A DNA stretch of 64,000 bases from Sporosarcina aquimarina (lineage in GTDB: Bacteria > Bacillota > Bacilli > Bacillales_A > Planococcaceae), in assembly GCF_019748715.1 (NCBI RefSeq), contig NZ_JACLBZ010000010.1, positions 57,342-121,341 of the forward strand, read 5' to 3'. Below the pieces are notes generated by a model. The model worked only from the letters and a program-made list of their open reading frames with translations, was not told the origin of the DNA and ran no database searches. A program made the translations under genes and the position numbers. Positions 35,729 to 45,608 of the stretch are shown piece by piece; the first letter of the stretch is position 1, and each line of letters starts with the position of its first letter.

Positions 35729-36304
35729 TCAAGTACAACGAAAAGTATCTACATGTTTCAAATCCATTCCATAATATTCCCATCGATAATGACGCGGGTC
35801 CCAGCGATAGCCGGCGATCGAGGTTCTGCCGACAAAGGTTGGATAATACCAGAATCCTTTGTTTCTAGAAGTCCAAATGTACGTGTAGCGGTATAGACAT
35901 CCTGCTATGCCGCCCGGGTCGACTGCACGTAATTGTGCGTCGGGATAGTTCGGTGTCTGGCTCGGCGGTGGTGATGTTGGTGGACCTTGTTGATTTTGAC
36001 CACCGTGTTGCCCGTGCTGTCCAGGAAAACCTGGATAATTAGGTTGGGAAGGATATCCAGGAAAAGCGGGTTGATTTGGAAATCCATGTTGTTGACCGGG
36101 ATAACCAGGTTGCCAAGGCGGATACGACTGTCCGGGAGGTGGATAACCTGGTACACCTCCACCGGGATAACCGCCACCTGGCCATCCTTGTTGATGAGGT
36201 GGAAATTGTGAGGGACGATTCGTATGATGATATGCTTCATATTGCTGACCTGGATACCCTTCAGGCAATTGCGGATACCACATATGTCCATCTGACTGAT
36301 TCAA
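35729..36304 (-). CDS. Pro/Gly-rich protein with conserved C-terminal domain, paralogue A
   Basis: 191 residues starting at TTG (AAGGAG seven bases before). Residues about 15-115 are low-complexity Pro-Gly-Tyr-Gln repeats ([25 protein letters not shown]). The C-terminal 75 residues form a compact domain rich in aromatic residues ([38 protein letters not shown]) that is nearly the same in the upstream paralogue. This layout suits a spore coat or surface protein of a spore former, but I cannot name the family. Confidence 0.75.
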   Translation of the reverse strand: MNQSDGHMWYPQLPEGYPGQQYEAYHHTNRPSQFPPHQQGWPGGGYPGGGVPGYPPPGQSYPPWQPGYPGQQHGFPNQPAFPGYPSQPNYPGFPGQHGQHGGQNQQGPPTSPPPSQTPNYPDAQLRAVDPGGIAGCLYRYTYIWTSRNKGFWYYPTFVGRTSIAGYRWDPRHYRWEYYGMDLKHVDTFRCT

Positions 36305-36356
36305 AACATCACTCCTTCTTTTTTAAAACACTGCCAAACATTTCGTTGTATCTTCT

Positions 36357-36851
36357 TCACGTACATCGGAATGAATCGATGCGTTGTAAATCGATCCCGA
36401 AGAATTCCCAGCGCCTTCTGCGTGAGTCCCAACGGAAGCCTGCGACAGATGTTCTGCCGACGAAGGTTGGATAGAACCAGAACCCTCTAAATCTCGAAGT
36501 CCAAACATAGGTGAATCGGAACAGACAGCCTGAGATGGCTCCTGGATCTACTGCAAATAATTGAACGTCTGGATAACTGGGTATTTGGTTTGGCGGTGGT
36601 GTGGTGGGTGCCGTTGCCTGGCCTCCTTGTCCGGGCGGTCCAGGTTGATTTGGAAAACTTGGCTGTCCCGGAAATCCCGGTTGAGATGGAAACCCTGGAA
36701 AGCTCGGGAAATTTGGCTGTCCTGGGAATCCAGGTTGCCAAGGCGGAAATGACGGACCAAAAGGCGGAGAATTCCATCCCGGGAACCCGGTAAAGCTATT
36801 GCCAGACCAATTTTGCTGCGGATACCACATATATTCATCTTGTGGATTCAA
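36357..36851 (-). CDS. Pro/Gly-rich protein with conserved C-terminal domain, paralogue B
   Basis: 164 residues, also starting at TTG in the same leader context (AAGGAG, TGATGTT, TTG) as paralogue A. Residues about 20-88 are Pro-Gly-Phe-rich repeats (FPGWNSPPFG, FPGQPNFPSF). The C-terminal domain ([38 protein letters not shown]) is about three-quarters identical to that of A, while the repeats have diverged, with Phe replacing Tyr. The pair is a tandem duplication, 52 bases apart. Function unknown; a coat or surface role is a guess. Confidence 0.75.
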   Translation of the reverse strand: MNPQDEYMWYPQQNWSGNSFTGFPGWNSPPFGPSFPPWQPGFPGQPNFPSFPGFPSQPGFPGQPSFPNQPGPPGQGGQATAPTTPPPNQIPSYPDVQLFAVDPGAISGCLFRFTYVWTSRFRGFWFYPTFVGRTSVAGFRWDSRRRRWEFFGIDLQRIDSFRCT

Positions 36852-36876
36852 AACATCACTCCTTTTCTGCTCGCTC

Positions 36877-36885
36877 TATCATATG
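36877..36885 (-). promoter_or_regulatory. Possible sporulation-type -10 element
   Basis: Read leftward CATATGATA, which fits the CATANNNTA form of mother-cell sigma factor K, 26 bases before the TTG of paralogue B. No good -35 is seen. Confidence 0.3.
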
Positions 36886-36961
36886 CAACAATCGGGGCTT
36901 TTGACTTTCTCTTTATTAACAAACGTGCTGTGATAGACTAGAGGAAAGGAAGTGGACAAGA

Positions 36962-37849
36962 ATGAATGAAACAAAACCTCATATTTTACTGATCGACGGA
37001 ATGGCTTTGTTGTTTCGTTCGTTTTTTGCGACGGCACATAGCGGCCAATTTTTTCGCAATGCGAATGATATTCCAACAAACGGAGTACAAGGATTTGCAC
37101 GCCATACAATGAGCGCGATTTCGATATTTCAGCCGACACATATGGCGGTTTGCTGGGATATGGGAGCAAAAACTTTTCGTAATGAACTATTTGCGGATTA
37201 TAAAGCGCATCGACCAGCACCGGCGCCTGAGTTGGTTCCCCAATTTGATATGGCAAGGGAAGTATCGGAAACGTTAGGATGGAAAAATTACGGCATTCCG
37301 AATATGGAAGCGGATGATTTAATCGGGTCGATGATTAAAACGTGGAAAAATGAGGCGAAACTGACAATCGTTTCGGGAGATAAGGATTTATTGCAGTTAT
37401 TGGGACCTGATGTGTCCATCGCGTTCACGAAAAAGGGATATACGCAGTATGATGAATACAATGAAGCGCGTTTTATAGAAGAGTATGGGATTACTCCAGC
37501 TCAGTTTATTGATATGAAAGCATTTACTGGGGATTCGAGTGATGGTTATCCAGGAGTGAAGGGGATTGGCCCGAAGACTGCATTGAAGTTAATTCAGCAA
37601 TATGGGTCTGTAGACGGGGTGCTCGCCGCGCGGGAAGAATTGACTGCAGGGGTGCGAAAGAAGATCGATGCGGATGGAGAGATGCTCATGCTTTCAAGAG
37701 AGCTGGCAACGATCCATTGTGAATTGACGCTGGACGATCCACTCGAGCAATTGATCATACCGGAATTTACGGAAGACCGAGCGAGACTGATGAATCAGCA
37801 AGGTTATTCATTGATTGCACGGCAAGGGCTTTCCGTTTCACCGTTTTGA
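36962..37849 (+). CDS. ypcP: 5'-3' exonuclease (YpcP-like)
   Basis: 295 residues, the size of Bacillus YpcP, a free-standing homologue of the N-terminal nuclease domain of DNA polymerase I. Acidic metal-binding residues are visible in LLIDGMALLFRSFF, CWDMGAKTFRNEL, NMEADDLIGSM, VSGDKDLLQLL and the helix-3-turn-helix FTGDSSDGYPGVKGIGPKTAL. It removes RNA primers or flaps during replication and repair. GGAAAGGAAG precedes the ATG. Its 3' end overlaps the convergent C39-like gene by 12 bases. Confidence 0.92.
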   Translation: MNETKPHILLIDGMALLFRSFFATAHSGQFFRNANDIPTNGVQGFARHTMSAISIFQPTHMAVCWDMGAKTFRNELFADYKAHRPAPAPELVPQFDMAREVSETLGWKNYGIPNMEADDLIGSMIKTWKNEAKLTIVSGDKDLLQLLGPDVSIAFTKKGYTQYDEYNEARFIEEYGITPAQFIDMKAFTGDSSDGYPGVKGIGPKTALKLIQQYGSVDGVLAAREELTAGVRKKIDADGEMLMLSRELATIHCELTLDDPLEQLIIPEFTEDRARLMNQQGYSLIARQGLSVSPF

Positions 37850-38353
37850 CGGTTCGATTTTGACAAAAGTCAGGATTTTTTTATTCGGCTCATAAGGGAT
37901 GGTTTGAACGATGCTCGGTCGATTTCTGCCTCCGTTGTCATGGACGAGCAGATGCAAGATACCTTCTATATAGTCATAGCCGACTAGTACAACCCAATGA
38001 TAGTCATATGAAAAACGACCTCGCCATTTTAATCGGAACCATTTATCGAACTTCAATGCGACAGGACGGCCTTCTTCAAGTTGATGCATCGCTTCTTTCA
38101 CATCACACACTTTTACGTGCCAGTCTGGACCAAGCATTCGATCAAGGTTTCGGATGAAACGCCATGTGGGCAACCCGATTTTTGTTCCGCCGAGTTGACG
38201 ATACAATTCGTTGATGTCAGGAAGTTGACGGGAAGGAAAAAGATGCCGCAATAACACGAAGGCTGTGACAGGACCGCAAGCGGAAGCGCGATAGGGCGGT
38301 TTAATATCTATGTCGTGTTGGGATTTACCTTGTACTTCAATAAATTTAGACAA
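37838..38353 (-). CDS. C39-like cysteine peptidase, cytoplasmic
   Basis: 171 residues starting at TTG, with AGGAGG at proper distance. The papain-like C39 layout is clear: catalytic Cys in ASACGPVTA (about 27), His in YHWVVLVGYD (about 117-125) and a Asp/Asn in VHDNGG. No signal peptide or membrane segment, so it probably works inside the cell or as part of an unknown system. The substrate is unknown. It is downstream of the thioredoxin gene, separated by a hairpin. Confidence 0.8.
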   Translation of the reverse strand: MSKFIEVQGKSQHDIDIKPPYRASACGPVTAFVLLRHLFPSRQLPDINELYRQLGGTKIGLPTWRFIRNLDRMLGPDWHVKVCDVKEAMHQLEEGRPVALKFDKWFRLKWRGRFSYDYHWVVLVGYDYIEGILHLLVHDNGGRNRPSIVQTIPYEPNKKILTFVKIEPSKR

Positions 38354-38375
38354 AATGATCGCCTCCTATAGGCAG

Positions 38376-38405
38376 AAACAGCGCTGACAGAAGTCAGCGC
38401 TGTTT
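38376..38405 (-). terminator. Hairpin between thioredoxin and C39-like genes
   Basis: AAACAGCGCTGAC and its perfect 13-bp complement around AGAA; only a short T tract follows, so read-through is likely. Confidence 0.65.
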
Positions 38406-38409
38406 ATCA

Positions 38410-38730
38410 TTAAATTTTCACTTCATCAAGAAATTCAGTTACTTGTTGAGGTGATTTTGCATTTGCACTGTGTAAATGTGCGTGCTTTTCTCCGTCTTTG
38501 AAAATCAATAAACTGGGGATGCCCATCACTTCATATTTTTCTGCGATTTCTGGTAACACATCACGGTCTGCTTCATACCATGTGTATGTATCATATTTTT
38601 CTACGATTGGATCAATGAACATATCCATCCGTTTACAGTCCGGGCACCAATCTGCTTCAAATTTTACAAGGACCGGATTGTCACTAGCTATAATGTTATT
38701 GAATTCTTCTGTCGATTTTATTTCTTTCAT
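38410..38730 (-). CDS. Thioredoxin-like protein (YtpP type)
   Basis: 106 residues from the ATG at 38730 behind GGAGG. The thioredoxin fold is complete: VLVKFEADWCPDCKRMD with active-site WCPDC (about 30-34) and the cis-Pro region MGIPSLLIF. The WCPDC motif and length resemble Bacillus YtpP, a small thioredoxin of unknown partner. Cytoplasmic; expected to reduce disulfides or mixed thiols. Confidence 0.88.
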   Translation of the reverse strand: MKEIKSTEEFNNIIASDNPVLVKFEADWCPDCKRMDMFIDPIVEKYDTYTWYEADRDVLPEIAEKYEVMGIPSLLIFKDGEKHAHLHSANAKSPQQVTEFLDEVKI

Positions 38731-38907
38731 GTATGCTCGCCTCCATTCATATGATAGTGTACAATGTTTTGAAGTAGTTGGGTATTTTATTGCTTCTTTC
38801 AATACATTTTAAAAAGTCTGATTAAATACGATTTAAATATTGCGAAATAGTTTCAAATGATTTACACTAGTATTTATAAGCAACGCGTATTTTTTTTACG
38901 CTATAAA

Positions 38908-38925
38908 TGAATGAGTGTTCATTCA
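38908..38925 (+). promoter_or_regulatory. FadR operator upstream of fadN
   Basis: TGAATGA-GTGT-TCATTCA is a perfect 7-4-7 inverted repeat and fits the Bacillus FadR (YsiA) box. It lies about 20 bases before the fadN ribosome site, where bound FadR would block transcription until long-chain acyl-CoA releases it. Confidence 0.8.
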
Positions 38926-38946
38926 AAGATAAAGGGAGGATTGCAC

Positions 38947-41331
38947 GTGACTTATCAAATTAGAAAAGCGGCAGTTTTGGGATCTGGTGTTATGGGTTCT
39001 GGTATTGCAGCACATTTAGCCAATATTGGGATTCCTGTTCTTTTGCTGGATATCGTACCACCGAAATTGGGTGCCGATGACGAAGCGAAAGGTTTAACGT
39101 ACGAAGATCCGAAATTCCGTAATAAGTTTGCAGCTACGGCATTGGACAAATTGTTGAAACAAAAACCAGCTCCTCTGACAACAAAGAGAAATCTATCATT
39201 AATTACTCCAGGGAACTTTGAGGACGACTTGGAACGACTGCAAGAAGTAGATTGGGTTATTGAAGTAGTCGTTGAAAACTTGGATATTAAAAAGAGTTTA
39301 TATGAAAAGATCGAAAAAGTAAGAAAGCCAGGCACGATCATTTCTTCTAATACATCGGGGATTAGCATTGAAGCAATGGCAGAAGGACGTTCGGAAGATT
39401 TCCAAAAGCACTTCCTTGGTACACATTTCTTTAATCCACCAAGATACTTAAAATTACTAGAGATTATTCCAACGCAAACTACAGCGCCTGAAGTTGTAGA
39501 TTTCATGACGACATTCGGTGAAAATCGTCTCGGTAAAGGCGTAGTTATTGCAAAAGACACTCCGAACTTCATTGGGAACCGCATTGGGACCTACGGTTTG
39601 CAAGTGACATTGCATGAAATGCTGGAACGCGGTTATTCGATCGGTGAGATTGATTCTGTTACGGGGGCATTGATTGGACGCCCGAAATCGGCAACATTCC
39701 GTACATTGGACGTAGTTGGACTAGACACATACGCGCATGTTGCGAAAAATGTCTATGATCAAACGACAGGTGAAGAACAACGAATTTTTGAACTGCCCGA
39801 CGTTGTTACGAAAATGGTCGAAAATGGTTGGATCGGTGCAAAAGCGAAACAAGGTTTCTATGTAAAAGAGGGTCGCGAAATTTTAGAACTGGATCTCAAA
39901 ACCTTCGAATATGTACCTACGCAGAAAATGAAAGCGTCTTCAATTGAAATGGCGAAACAGCAAAAAGGGCTTGCCAATAAAGTGAAGACATTGATCTACG
40001 CAAAAGACCGTGCAGGTGAAATTTTGTGGCACACATTGACACCTGCGATGCTGTATGCCGCTGAACTTCATGGTGAAATCGCAGACGACATTGTAGCGAT
40101 TGATAATGCGATGAAGTGGGGCTTCGGCTGGTCACAAGGTCCATTTGAAATTTGGGATGCAATCGGTGTCCGTAAATCCGTAGAACTGTTGAAAGAACAG
40201 GGGAAAGAGATTCCTACTTTTGTTCAGTCATTACTAGACAAAGGCTATGAAACTTTCTATAAGGAAGAAGACGGAGATCTCTACTATTTCGATGGCGCAG
40301 AGTACACACCAGTTCAAATGAATGAAAAGGCGATTGACTTGAAGCGCTATAAAAAGAAACATGGTGTCATCAAGAAGAACTCAGGCGCTAGCTTGATAGA
40401 CTTGGGGGACGGGGTGGCATTGTTAGAGTTTCACTCCCAATCCAATGCAATCGGACTGGATATCATTCAGATGATCAACTTCGCGGTGGATGAAGTGGAG
40501 AAGAGCTACAAGGGACTTGTTATCGGAAATCAGGGGAAAAACTTCTGTGTCGGTGCAAACCTCGGGATGATTTTGATGGAAGCACAAGATGACAATATCT
40601 TTGAACTCGATTTCGTTATTCGTTCATTCCAGAACGCAATGATGAAAATTAAATACAGCGGTAAGCCGGTCGTGGCAGCGCCTTTCCAAATGACGCTAGG
40701 CGGCGGTGCAGAAGTTTGTTTACCAGCAGCTCATATCCAAGCTTCTATGGAAACATATATGGGGCTTGTGGAAGTCGGAGTCGGTTTGATTCCTGGCGGC
40801 GGCGGAAACGTCAACCTATATCAGAAGCATCTGAAAGGGTTGCCGAATGGTGTGCCAATTGATTACCAAAATATTGCCAATAAAGTATTTGAATCCATTG
40901 CGATGGCGAAAGTTTCAACGTCTGCTGATGAAGCGCGTGAAAACAACTTCTTGGACTTTGCGGACGGAGTGAGCGTCAATGCGGATCATCAGATTTACGA
41001 TGCCAAGCAAGCGGCACTTTCATTGTATGAGGCAGGCTATGTGCCACCGAAAAAGACGCAAGTTCCCGTCACGGGCGACTCAGGCTACGCGACATTGCTG
41101 TTAGCTGCGGAAGGAATGTATCTATCGGGTTTCATTAGCGACCATGACTTGAAGATTGCCAAGAAGCTGGCATATGTTATTTCGGGCGGCAAGGTTCCAT
41201 TCGGTACGCGTGTGGATGAGCAGTATTTATTGGATCTCGAGCGCGAAGCATTTTTGAGTTTGGTGGCAGAGCCGAAATCACAGCAGCGTATGCAGCATAT
41301 GCTTGTGAAGGGCAAACCGTTACGTAACTGA
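38947..41331 (+). CDS. fadN: 3-hydroxyacyl-CoA dehydrogenase / enoyl-CoA hydratase FadN
   Basis: 794 residues from the GTG at 38947 behind GGGAGG; the Bacillus subtilis protein is of similar length. The N-terminal NAD domain begins [20 protein letters not shown], with the dehydrogenase His region [11 protein letters not shown] and [16 protein letters not shown], and the C-terminal hydratase domain (from about 480) contains [11 protein letters not shown] and [10 protein letters not shown], then GGGGNVNLY. FadN carries out the two middle steps of fatty acid beta-oxidation. First gene of fadNAE. Confidence 0.95.
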   Translation: MTYQIRKAAVLGSGVMGSGIAAHLANIGIPVLLLDIVPPKLGADDEAKGLTYEDPKFRNKFAATALDKLLKQKPAPLTTKRNLSLITPGNFEDDLERLQEVDWVIEVVVENLDIKKSLYEKIEKVRKPGTIISSNTSGISIEAMAEGRSEDFQKHFLGTHFFNPPRYLKLLEIIPTQTTAPEVVDFMTTFGENRLGKGVVIAKDTPNFIGNRIGTYGLQVTLHEMLERGYSIGEIDSVTGALIGRPKSATFRTLDVVGLDTYAHVAKNVYDQTTGEEQRIFELPDVVTKMVENGWIGAKAKQGFYVKEGREILELDLKTFEYVPTQKMKASSIEMAKQQKGLANKVKTLIYAKDRAGEILWHTLTPAMLYAAELHGEIADDIVAIDNAMKWGFGWSQGPFEIWDAIGVRKSVELLKEQGKEIPTFVQSLLDKGYETFYKEEDGDLYYFDGAEYTPVQMNEKAIDLKRYKKKHGVIKKNSGASLIDLGDGVALLEFHSQSNAIGLDIIQMINFAVDEVEKSYKGLVIGNQGKNFCVGANLGMILMEAQDDNIFELDFVIRSFQNAMMKIKYSGKPVVAAPFQMTLGGGAEVCLPAAHIQASMETYMGLVEVGVGLIPGGGGNVNLYQKHLKGLPNGVPIDYQNIANKVFESIAMAKVSTSADEARENNFLDFADGVSVNADHQIYDAKQAALSLYEAGYVPPKKTQVPVTGDSGYATLLLAAEGMYLSGFISDHDLKIAKKLAYVISGGKVPFGTRVDEQYLLDLEREAFLSLVAEPKSQQRMQHMLVKGKPLRN

Positions 41332-41359
41332 TGAGGAAGAGGATAAAGGAGGAAACAGA

Positions 41360-42535
41360 ATGCGCGAAGCAGTAATTGTAGCCGGTGCTCGAACACCGAT
41401 TGGTAAAGCTGGAAGAGGTTCTTTGGCAACTGTCCGTCCGGATGATCTCGGGGCGTTGACGATAAAGGAAACATTGAAGCGTGCAGGAGGATACGACGGG
41501 CCGATTGATGACTTGATCATGGGCTGTGCGATGCCTGAAGCAGAACAAGGAATGAACATAGCGCGTAATATCGGCGCACTTGCAGGGTTGCCAGATACGA
41601 CACCTGCTGTGACGGTTAACCGTTTCTGTTCATCAGGCCTGCAGTCGATCGCTTATGCAGCGGAACGAATTATGCTTGGTCATTCGGAAGCGATTCTCGC
41701 AGGCGGCGTAGAGTCGATGAGTATGGTACCGATGATGGGCAATACGATTCGCCCGAACTTCAAATTAGCAGAAGAAGCGCCGGAGTATTATATGGGAATG
41801 GGCCACACAGCGGAACAAGTGGCGCAGAAATACGGTATTTCACGTGAAGATCAAGATGCTTTCGCAGTGGAATCACATAAGCGTGCAGAAGCAGCGATTA
41901 AAGAGGGCAAGTTTGTCGATGAAATTGTACCAGTCGAAGTGGTCAAACGTTTTGTTGATGCTGAAGGGAATTATCAGGAAAAGCACGTATTGTTCGAAAT
42001 GGACGAAGGGGTACGTCCAGGAACGACAACGGAAGTACTAGGCAAGTTGCGTCCAGCATTTAATGCGAAAGGTTCTGTTACAGCGGGGAATGCTTCTCAG
42101 ACATCTGACGGAGCAGCGACTGTCCTGTTAATGGATTCCGAAGTTGCGGAGCAGCGCGGATTGAAACCGCTAGCAAAATTCCGTTCATTTGCGGTAGGCG
42201 GTGTCCCACCTGAAATCATGGGAATCGGGCCGATTGAAGCGGTTCCGAAAGCATTGAAGATTGCGGGTCTGTCTGTTGAAGATATCGATCTTTGGGAATT
42301 GAATGAAGCATTCGCATCCCAATCACTCGCGGTCATTCGCCATCTTGGGCTCGATACGAACAAAGTGAATGTCAATGGGGGAGCTATCGCTACGGGTCAC
42401 CCGCTAGGTGCAACGGGCACGGTGTTGACTTTGAAATTAATCAATGAATTGAAGCGTCAAGGCAAACAGTACGGTGTCGTCACGATGTGTATCGGTGGCG
42501 GAATGGGTGCTGCAGGGGTATTTGAAGTTTTATAA
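41360..42535 (+). CDS. fadA: Acetyl-CoA C-acyltransferase FadA
   Basis: 391 residues. Thiolase marks: nucleophilic Cys in [13 protein letters not shown] (about 91), [22 protein letters not shown] with the His at about 347, and [13 protein letters not shown] with the second Cys. It cleaves 3-ketoacyl-CoA with CoA in the last step of each beta-oxidation round. AAAGGAGG precedes the ATG; 28 bases after fadN and 32 before fadE, so one operon. Confidence 0.97.
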   Translation: MREAVIVAGARTPIGKAGRGSLATVRPDDLGALTIKETLKRAGGYDGPIDDLIMGCAMPEAEQGMNIARNIGALAGLPDTTPAVTVNRFCSSGLQSIAYAAERIMLGHSEAILAGGVESMSMVPMMGNTIRPNFKLAEEAPEYYMGMGHTAEQVAQKYGISREDQDAFAVESHKRAEAAIKEGKFVDEIVPVEVVKRFVDAEGNYQEKHVLFEMDEGVRPGTTTEVLGKLRPAFNAKGSVTAGNASQTSDGAATVLLMDSEVAEQRGLKPLAKFRSFAVGGVPPEIMGIGPIEAVPKALKIAGLSVEDIDLWELNEAFASQSLAVIRHLGLDTNKVNVNGGAIATGHPLGATGTVLTLKLINELKRQGKQYGVVTMCIGGGMGAAGVFEVL

Positions 42536-42567
42536 ACAAAAAAATGGGAGAAACAGGGGGAATATAT

Positions 42568-44367
42568 ATGACAAAAGCTATGGAGGGAATTAATATGACA
42601 GAATTCGTTAAAGGTGGAGCGTTTTTAACAGAGGACCTGAGTGCAGAACGCGTATTTACACCGGAAGATTTTACAGATGAGCAAAAGATGATTGCAAAGA
42701 CAACGGAAGAGTACGTTAAAAATGATGTAGCTCCTTTAATTGATAATCTGGAAAATCACGAGTTCGAACATTCTGTGAAACTATTGAAAAAAGCCGGAGA
42801 CCTTGGACTGCTTGCAGCGGACATCCCAGAAGAGTACGAAGGGTTAGGTTTGGATAAGATTTCATCTGCATTGATCGCTGAAAAAATGTCATTAGCAGGC
42901 GGTTTCTCTATCACACACGGCGCTCACGTAGGAATCGGTACATTGCCGATCGTTTTATTCGGTAATGAAGAGCAAAAAAAGAAGTACTTACCAAACTCTG
43001 CAACTGGTGCTAAGATTTCCGCATACGCCTTAACAGAGCCAAGCTCAGGATCGGATGCCCTTGGAGCGAAAACAACTGCAAAATTAAACGCAGCGGGTAC
43101 GCACTACGTCTTAAACGGTGAGAAACAATGGATCACGAACTCTGCATTTGCTGACGTATTCGTTGTATACGCTAAAGTGGATGGCGACAAATTCACAGCA
43201 TTCATCGTAGAGAAGGAATTCCCAGGCGTTTCAGTAGGTCCGGAAGAGAAAAAAATGGGTATCAAATCATCTTCAACTCGTACGCTAATTTTGGAAGATG
43301 CAGAAGTGCCTGTAGAGAACTTGCTGGGTGAAATTGGCAGAGGTCATATTATTGCATTCAACATCTTGAACATTGGTCGTTATAAATTGGGAGTAGGAAC
43401 AATCGGAGGTTCGAAACGTTCCCTTCAGTTGGCTATTGAGTATGCGAACCAACGTAAACAGTTCAACACACCAATTTCTTCATTTAACTTGACGAAAGAG
43501 AAGTTTGGTACGATGGCTTCTATGCTTTATGCAACAGAAAGCTTGATCTACCGTACAGTAGGTTACTTTGAAGAGCGCAATGCTGCAATGAGCCTGGAAG
43601 AGCAAAAGGACGGTAAAGCAGTGGCGGCTTCGATTGCAGAGTATGCGATTGAATGTTCCATCAACAAAGTCGTTGGTTCTGAAGTACTTGATTATATCGT
43701 GGATGAGGCAGTTCAGCTGCACGGCGGCTACGGCTTCATGCAGGAATATGAAGTAGAACGTATTTACCGCGACTCCCGTATTAACCGTATTTTTGAAGGA
43801 ACAAATGAAATCAACCGGATGATCGTACCGGGTACGTTCATTAAGAAAGCAATGAAAGGCGAATTGCCATTATTGCAACAAGCACAAGGACTGCAAGAAG
43901 AGCTGCTCATGATGATGCCTGAAGAAGTGGGCGACGAAGCGTTGGCTCAAGAGAAAATGCTTGTGAAAAATGCGAAGAAAATCGGTATTTTAGTGGCAGG
44001 ACTTGCAGCGCAGCGCTTTGGCACAAAGCTTGAGCAAGAGCAGGAAATCCTTGTGAACATCGCGGACATTGCGAATGATCTCTTCGGGATGGAATCTGCC
44101 CTGTTACGGACGGAGAAAGCGATTAATAAAAACGGTGAAGAAAAAGAAAACCAAAAATTACTTTACACACAAATCTTCTGTCAGGAAGCGTTCGCACGCA
44201 TCGAAGCAGCAGCGAAGGAGACACTACTTGCAGCTGTGGAAGGCGACAACCAACGTATGATGCTGTCTGCATTACGTAAGCTGACACGTAATAATCCGTA
44301 TAACTTGATTGCGAAGAAACGTGAAGCTGCTGAGAGATTAATCGAGGCAGAGAAGTATATCGTTTGA
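42568..44367 (+). CDS. fadE: Acyl-CoA dehydrogenase FadE
   Basis: 599 residues if started at the ATG at 42568 (AGGGGG before it); the ATG at 42595 behind GGAGGG is equally well placed. An FAD enzyme that makes trans-2-enoyl-CoA. Signature: YALTEPSSGSDALGAKTTA for the mid domain, LHGGYGFMQEYEVERIYRDSRI with the catalytic Glu and FEGTNEIN, plus the extra C-terminal helical part of the long VLCAD-like FadE. Third gene of the operon, closed by a terminator. Confidence 0.95.
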   Translation: MTKAMEGINMTEFVKGGAFLTEDLSAERVFTPEDFTDEQKMIAKTTEEYVKNDVAPLIDNLENHEFEHSVKLLKKAGDLGLLAADIPEEYEGLGLDKISSALIAEKMSLAGGFSITHGAHVGIGTLPIVLFGNEEQKKKYLPNSATGAKISAYALTEPSSGSDALGAKTTAKLNAAGTHYVLNGEKQWITNSAFADVFVVYAKVDGDKFTAFIVEKEFPGVSVGPEEKKMGIKSSSTRTLILEDAEVPVENLLGEIGRGHIIAFNILNIGRYKLGVGTIGGSKRSLQLAIEYANQRKQFNTPISSFNLTKEKFGTMASMLYATESLIYRTVGYFEERNAAMSLEEQKDGKAVAASIAEYAIECSINKVVGSEVLDYIVDEAVQLHGGYGFMQEYEVERIYRDSRINRIFEGTNEINRMIVPGTFIKKAMKGELPLLQQAQGLQEELLMMMPEEVGDEALAQEKMLVKNAKKIGILVAGLAAQRFGTKLEQEQEILVNIADIANDLFGMESALLRTEKAINKNGEEKENQKLLYTQIFCQEAFARIEAAAKETLLAAVEGDNQRMMLSALRKLTRNNPYNLIAKKREAAERLIEAEKYIV

Positions 44368-44381
44368 TAGTTGAACGATGA

Positions 44382-44421
44382 AAGAGCCCTGTCCGGAAAT
44401 GATCTTCCGGGCAGCTTTTTC
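44382..44421 (+). terminator. Terminator of fadNAE
   Basis: GAGCCCTGTCCGGAA and TTCCGGGCAGCTTTTT with a short loop, 14 bases after the fadE stop. Confidence 0.75.
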
Positions 44422-44445
44422 AATTTATCGCCGAAATAGTTTTCC

Positions 44446-44582
44446 GACGATCATAAACGAATCGCAGGCGCTCATAAATTCTGGCTGTCTATCATACAAA
44501 GTGTTCGGCCGCTCATACACAGCCTTCATGCGCTCATAACATCACTGAACTTGATCATAAAGCTAATCAAAGCGCTCATAGA
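44446..44582. repeat. Array of seven TCATA units with 21-bp period
   Basis: TCATA(A/C)A cores, mostly as CGCTCATA, start at 44451, 44472, 44492, 44513, 44534, 44555 and 44576: steps of 21, 20, 21, 21, 21, 21. The bases between are not alike. It lies in the gene-free spacer 44422-44729. Confidence 0.8.
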
Positions 44583-44729
44583 GTGATTAAATCCAGGGTA
44601 GATCAAACTCTGTTCTCTGCTCAACGCCTCCTGTCAGTTCATGATTTATCGGAAAACCTTTTTGCAATGGGCGAGGACCAAGCAATTCAAACATCTTTTT
44701 GCTATACTGACCAAAAAGGGGGCACAAAA

Positions 44730-45089
44730 ATGACAGTTACATATTATGGCTATCCGAAATGCGGAACGTGCCGCAAAGCAAAGAAATGGTTGGAGAATGA
44801 AGAGATTTCATTTGAAGAAGTAAATATTGCTGAACAACCGCCAAGTGAAGAGGAACTGCGAATGATGATCGCAAACTCCGGATTGGAATTGAAAAAGTTC
44901 TTCAATACGAGTGGCATGAAGTACCGAGAGCTTCAATTGAAGGATAAACTGCCTAACATGACAGACGATGAAAAGGTTGTTTTACTCGCTTCAGATGGCA
45001 TGCTGATCAAGCGTCCGATTGTTACAGATGGCCAGCGAGTGACGGTAGGTTTTAATGAAGCAATATTCGCAGAAACATGGCAAGGATGA
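44730..45089 (+). CDS. ArsC/Spx family protein (YusI-like)
   Basis: 119 residues from the ATG at 44730 behind AAAAGGGGG; a GTG at 44583 is in frame but inside the repeat spacer. The thioredoxin-fold ArsC/Spx family is shown by YGYPKCGTCRKAKKWL with the CGTC pair (about 10-13), and by GMLIKRPIV with the cis-Pro and Arg. Homologous to Bacillus YusI, encoded beside gcvH there too. Family members are arsenate reductases or RNA polymerase-binding Spx; YusI is unassigned. Not Spx itself, since gene position and sequence differ. Confidence 0.88.
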   Translation: MTVTYYGYPKCGTCRKAKKWLENEEISFEEVNIAEQPPSEEELRMMIANSGLELKKFFNTSGMKYRELQLKDKLPNMTDDEKVVLLASDGMLIKRPIVTDGQRVTVGFNEAIFAETWQG

Positions 45090-45167
45090 ACATAGAATCT
45101 TGTCTTTCATACGGATCTATGGCAAACTAAATAGAGATAAACTATTACAAATGTTGGGGGTTAAGAC

Positions 45168-45551
45168 ATGAGCACACCAAAAGATTTGCGTTATTCAGAA
45201 GAGCACGAATGGGTAAAAGAAGAAGACGGTAAATACCGTATCGGGATCACACATTTCGCACAGTCTGAACTAGGGGATATCGTATTCGTTGAGCTTCCGC
45301 AAGTTGGCGATGAAGTGAAATCAGACGAGCCTTTCGGTAGTGTTGAATCAGTGAAAACTGTTTCTGAATTGTATGCTCCATTGACTGGTAAAGTCGTAGC
45401 AGTAAACGAAGAGCTGGAAGATAGCCCCGAGCTTGTAAACGAGTCTCCGTATGAAGGCGCTTGGATGATCGTTGTTGAAGTTGCTGACAAAGCTGAGCTT
45501 GATGAATTAATGACAGCTGAACAGTATGAAAAAATGACAGCTGGGGAATAA
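45168..45551 (+). CDS. gcvH: Glycine cleavage system H protein
   Basis: 127 residues, full length. The lipoyl attachment site is Lys63 in ESVKTVSE, and [18 protein letters not shown] is the usual N-terminal strand pattern. It shuttles the aminomethyl group between P, T and L proteins, and in Bacillus is also needed for lipoate relay. The other gcv genes are elsewhere, as usual. GGGGG ribosome site; own terminator. Confidence 0.97.
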   Translation: MSTPKDLRYSEEHEWVKEEDGKYRIGITHFAQSELGDIVFVELPQVGDEVKSDEPFGSVESVKTVSELYAPLTGKVVAVNEELEDSPELVNESPYEGAWMIVVEVADKAELDELMTAEQYEKMTAGE

Positions 45552-45556
45552 AAAGT

Positions 45557-45587
45557 AAAAGCGCTGGGAACATTCCAGCGCTTTTTT
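45557..45587 (+). terminator. Terminator of gcvH
   Basis: AAAGCGCTGG, loop, CCAGCGCTTTTTT, six bases after the stop codon. Confidence 0.9.
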
Positions 45588-45608
45588 ACACTATGAGGAG
45601 GAACGTGG

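Noticed and set aside
35905..36838. Antisense and alternative-frame open frames over the Pro/Gly-rich genes
   Set aside because: They are by-products of repetitive codons; only the two TTG-start frames have ribosome sites and a conserved domain.
44446..44582. CRISPR array
   Set aside because: The conserved core is only 5-8 bases and the variable part about 13; CRISPR repeats and spacers are several times longer, and no cas gene is near.
44491..44585. Heptad-repeat peptide encoded by the 21-bp array
   Set aside because: One frame is open with LI every seven residues, but there is no start codon or ribosome site, and one unit is 20 bases, which breaks the frame.
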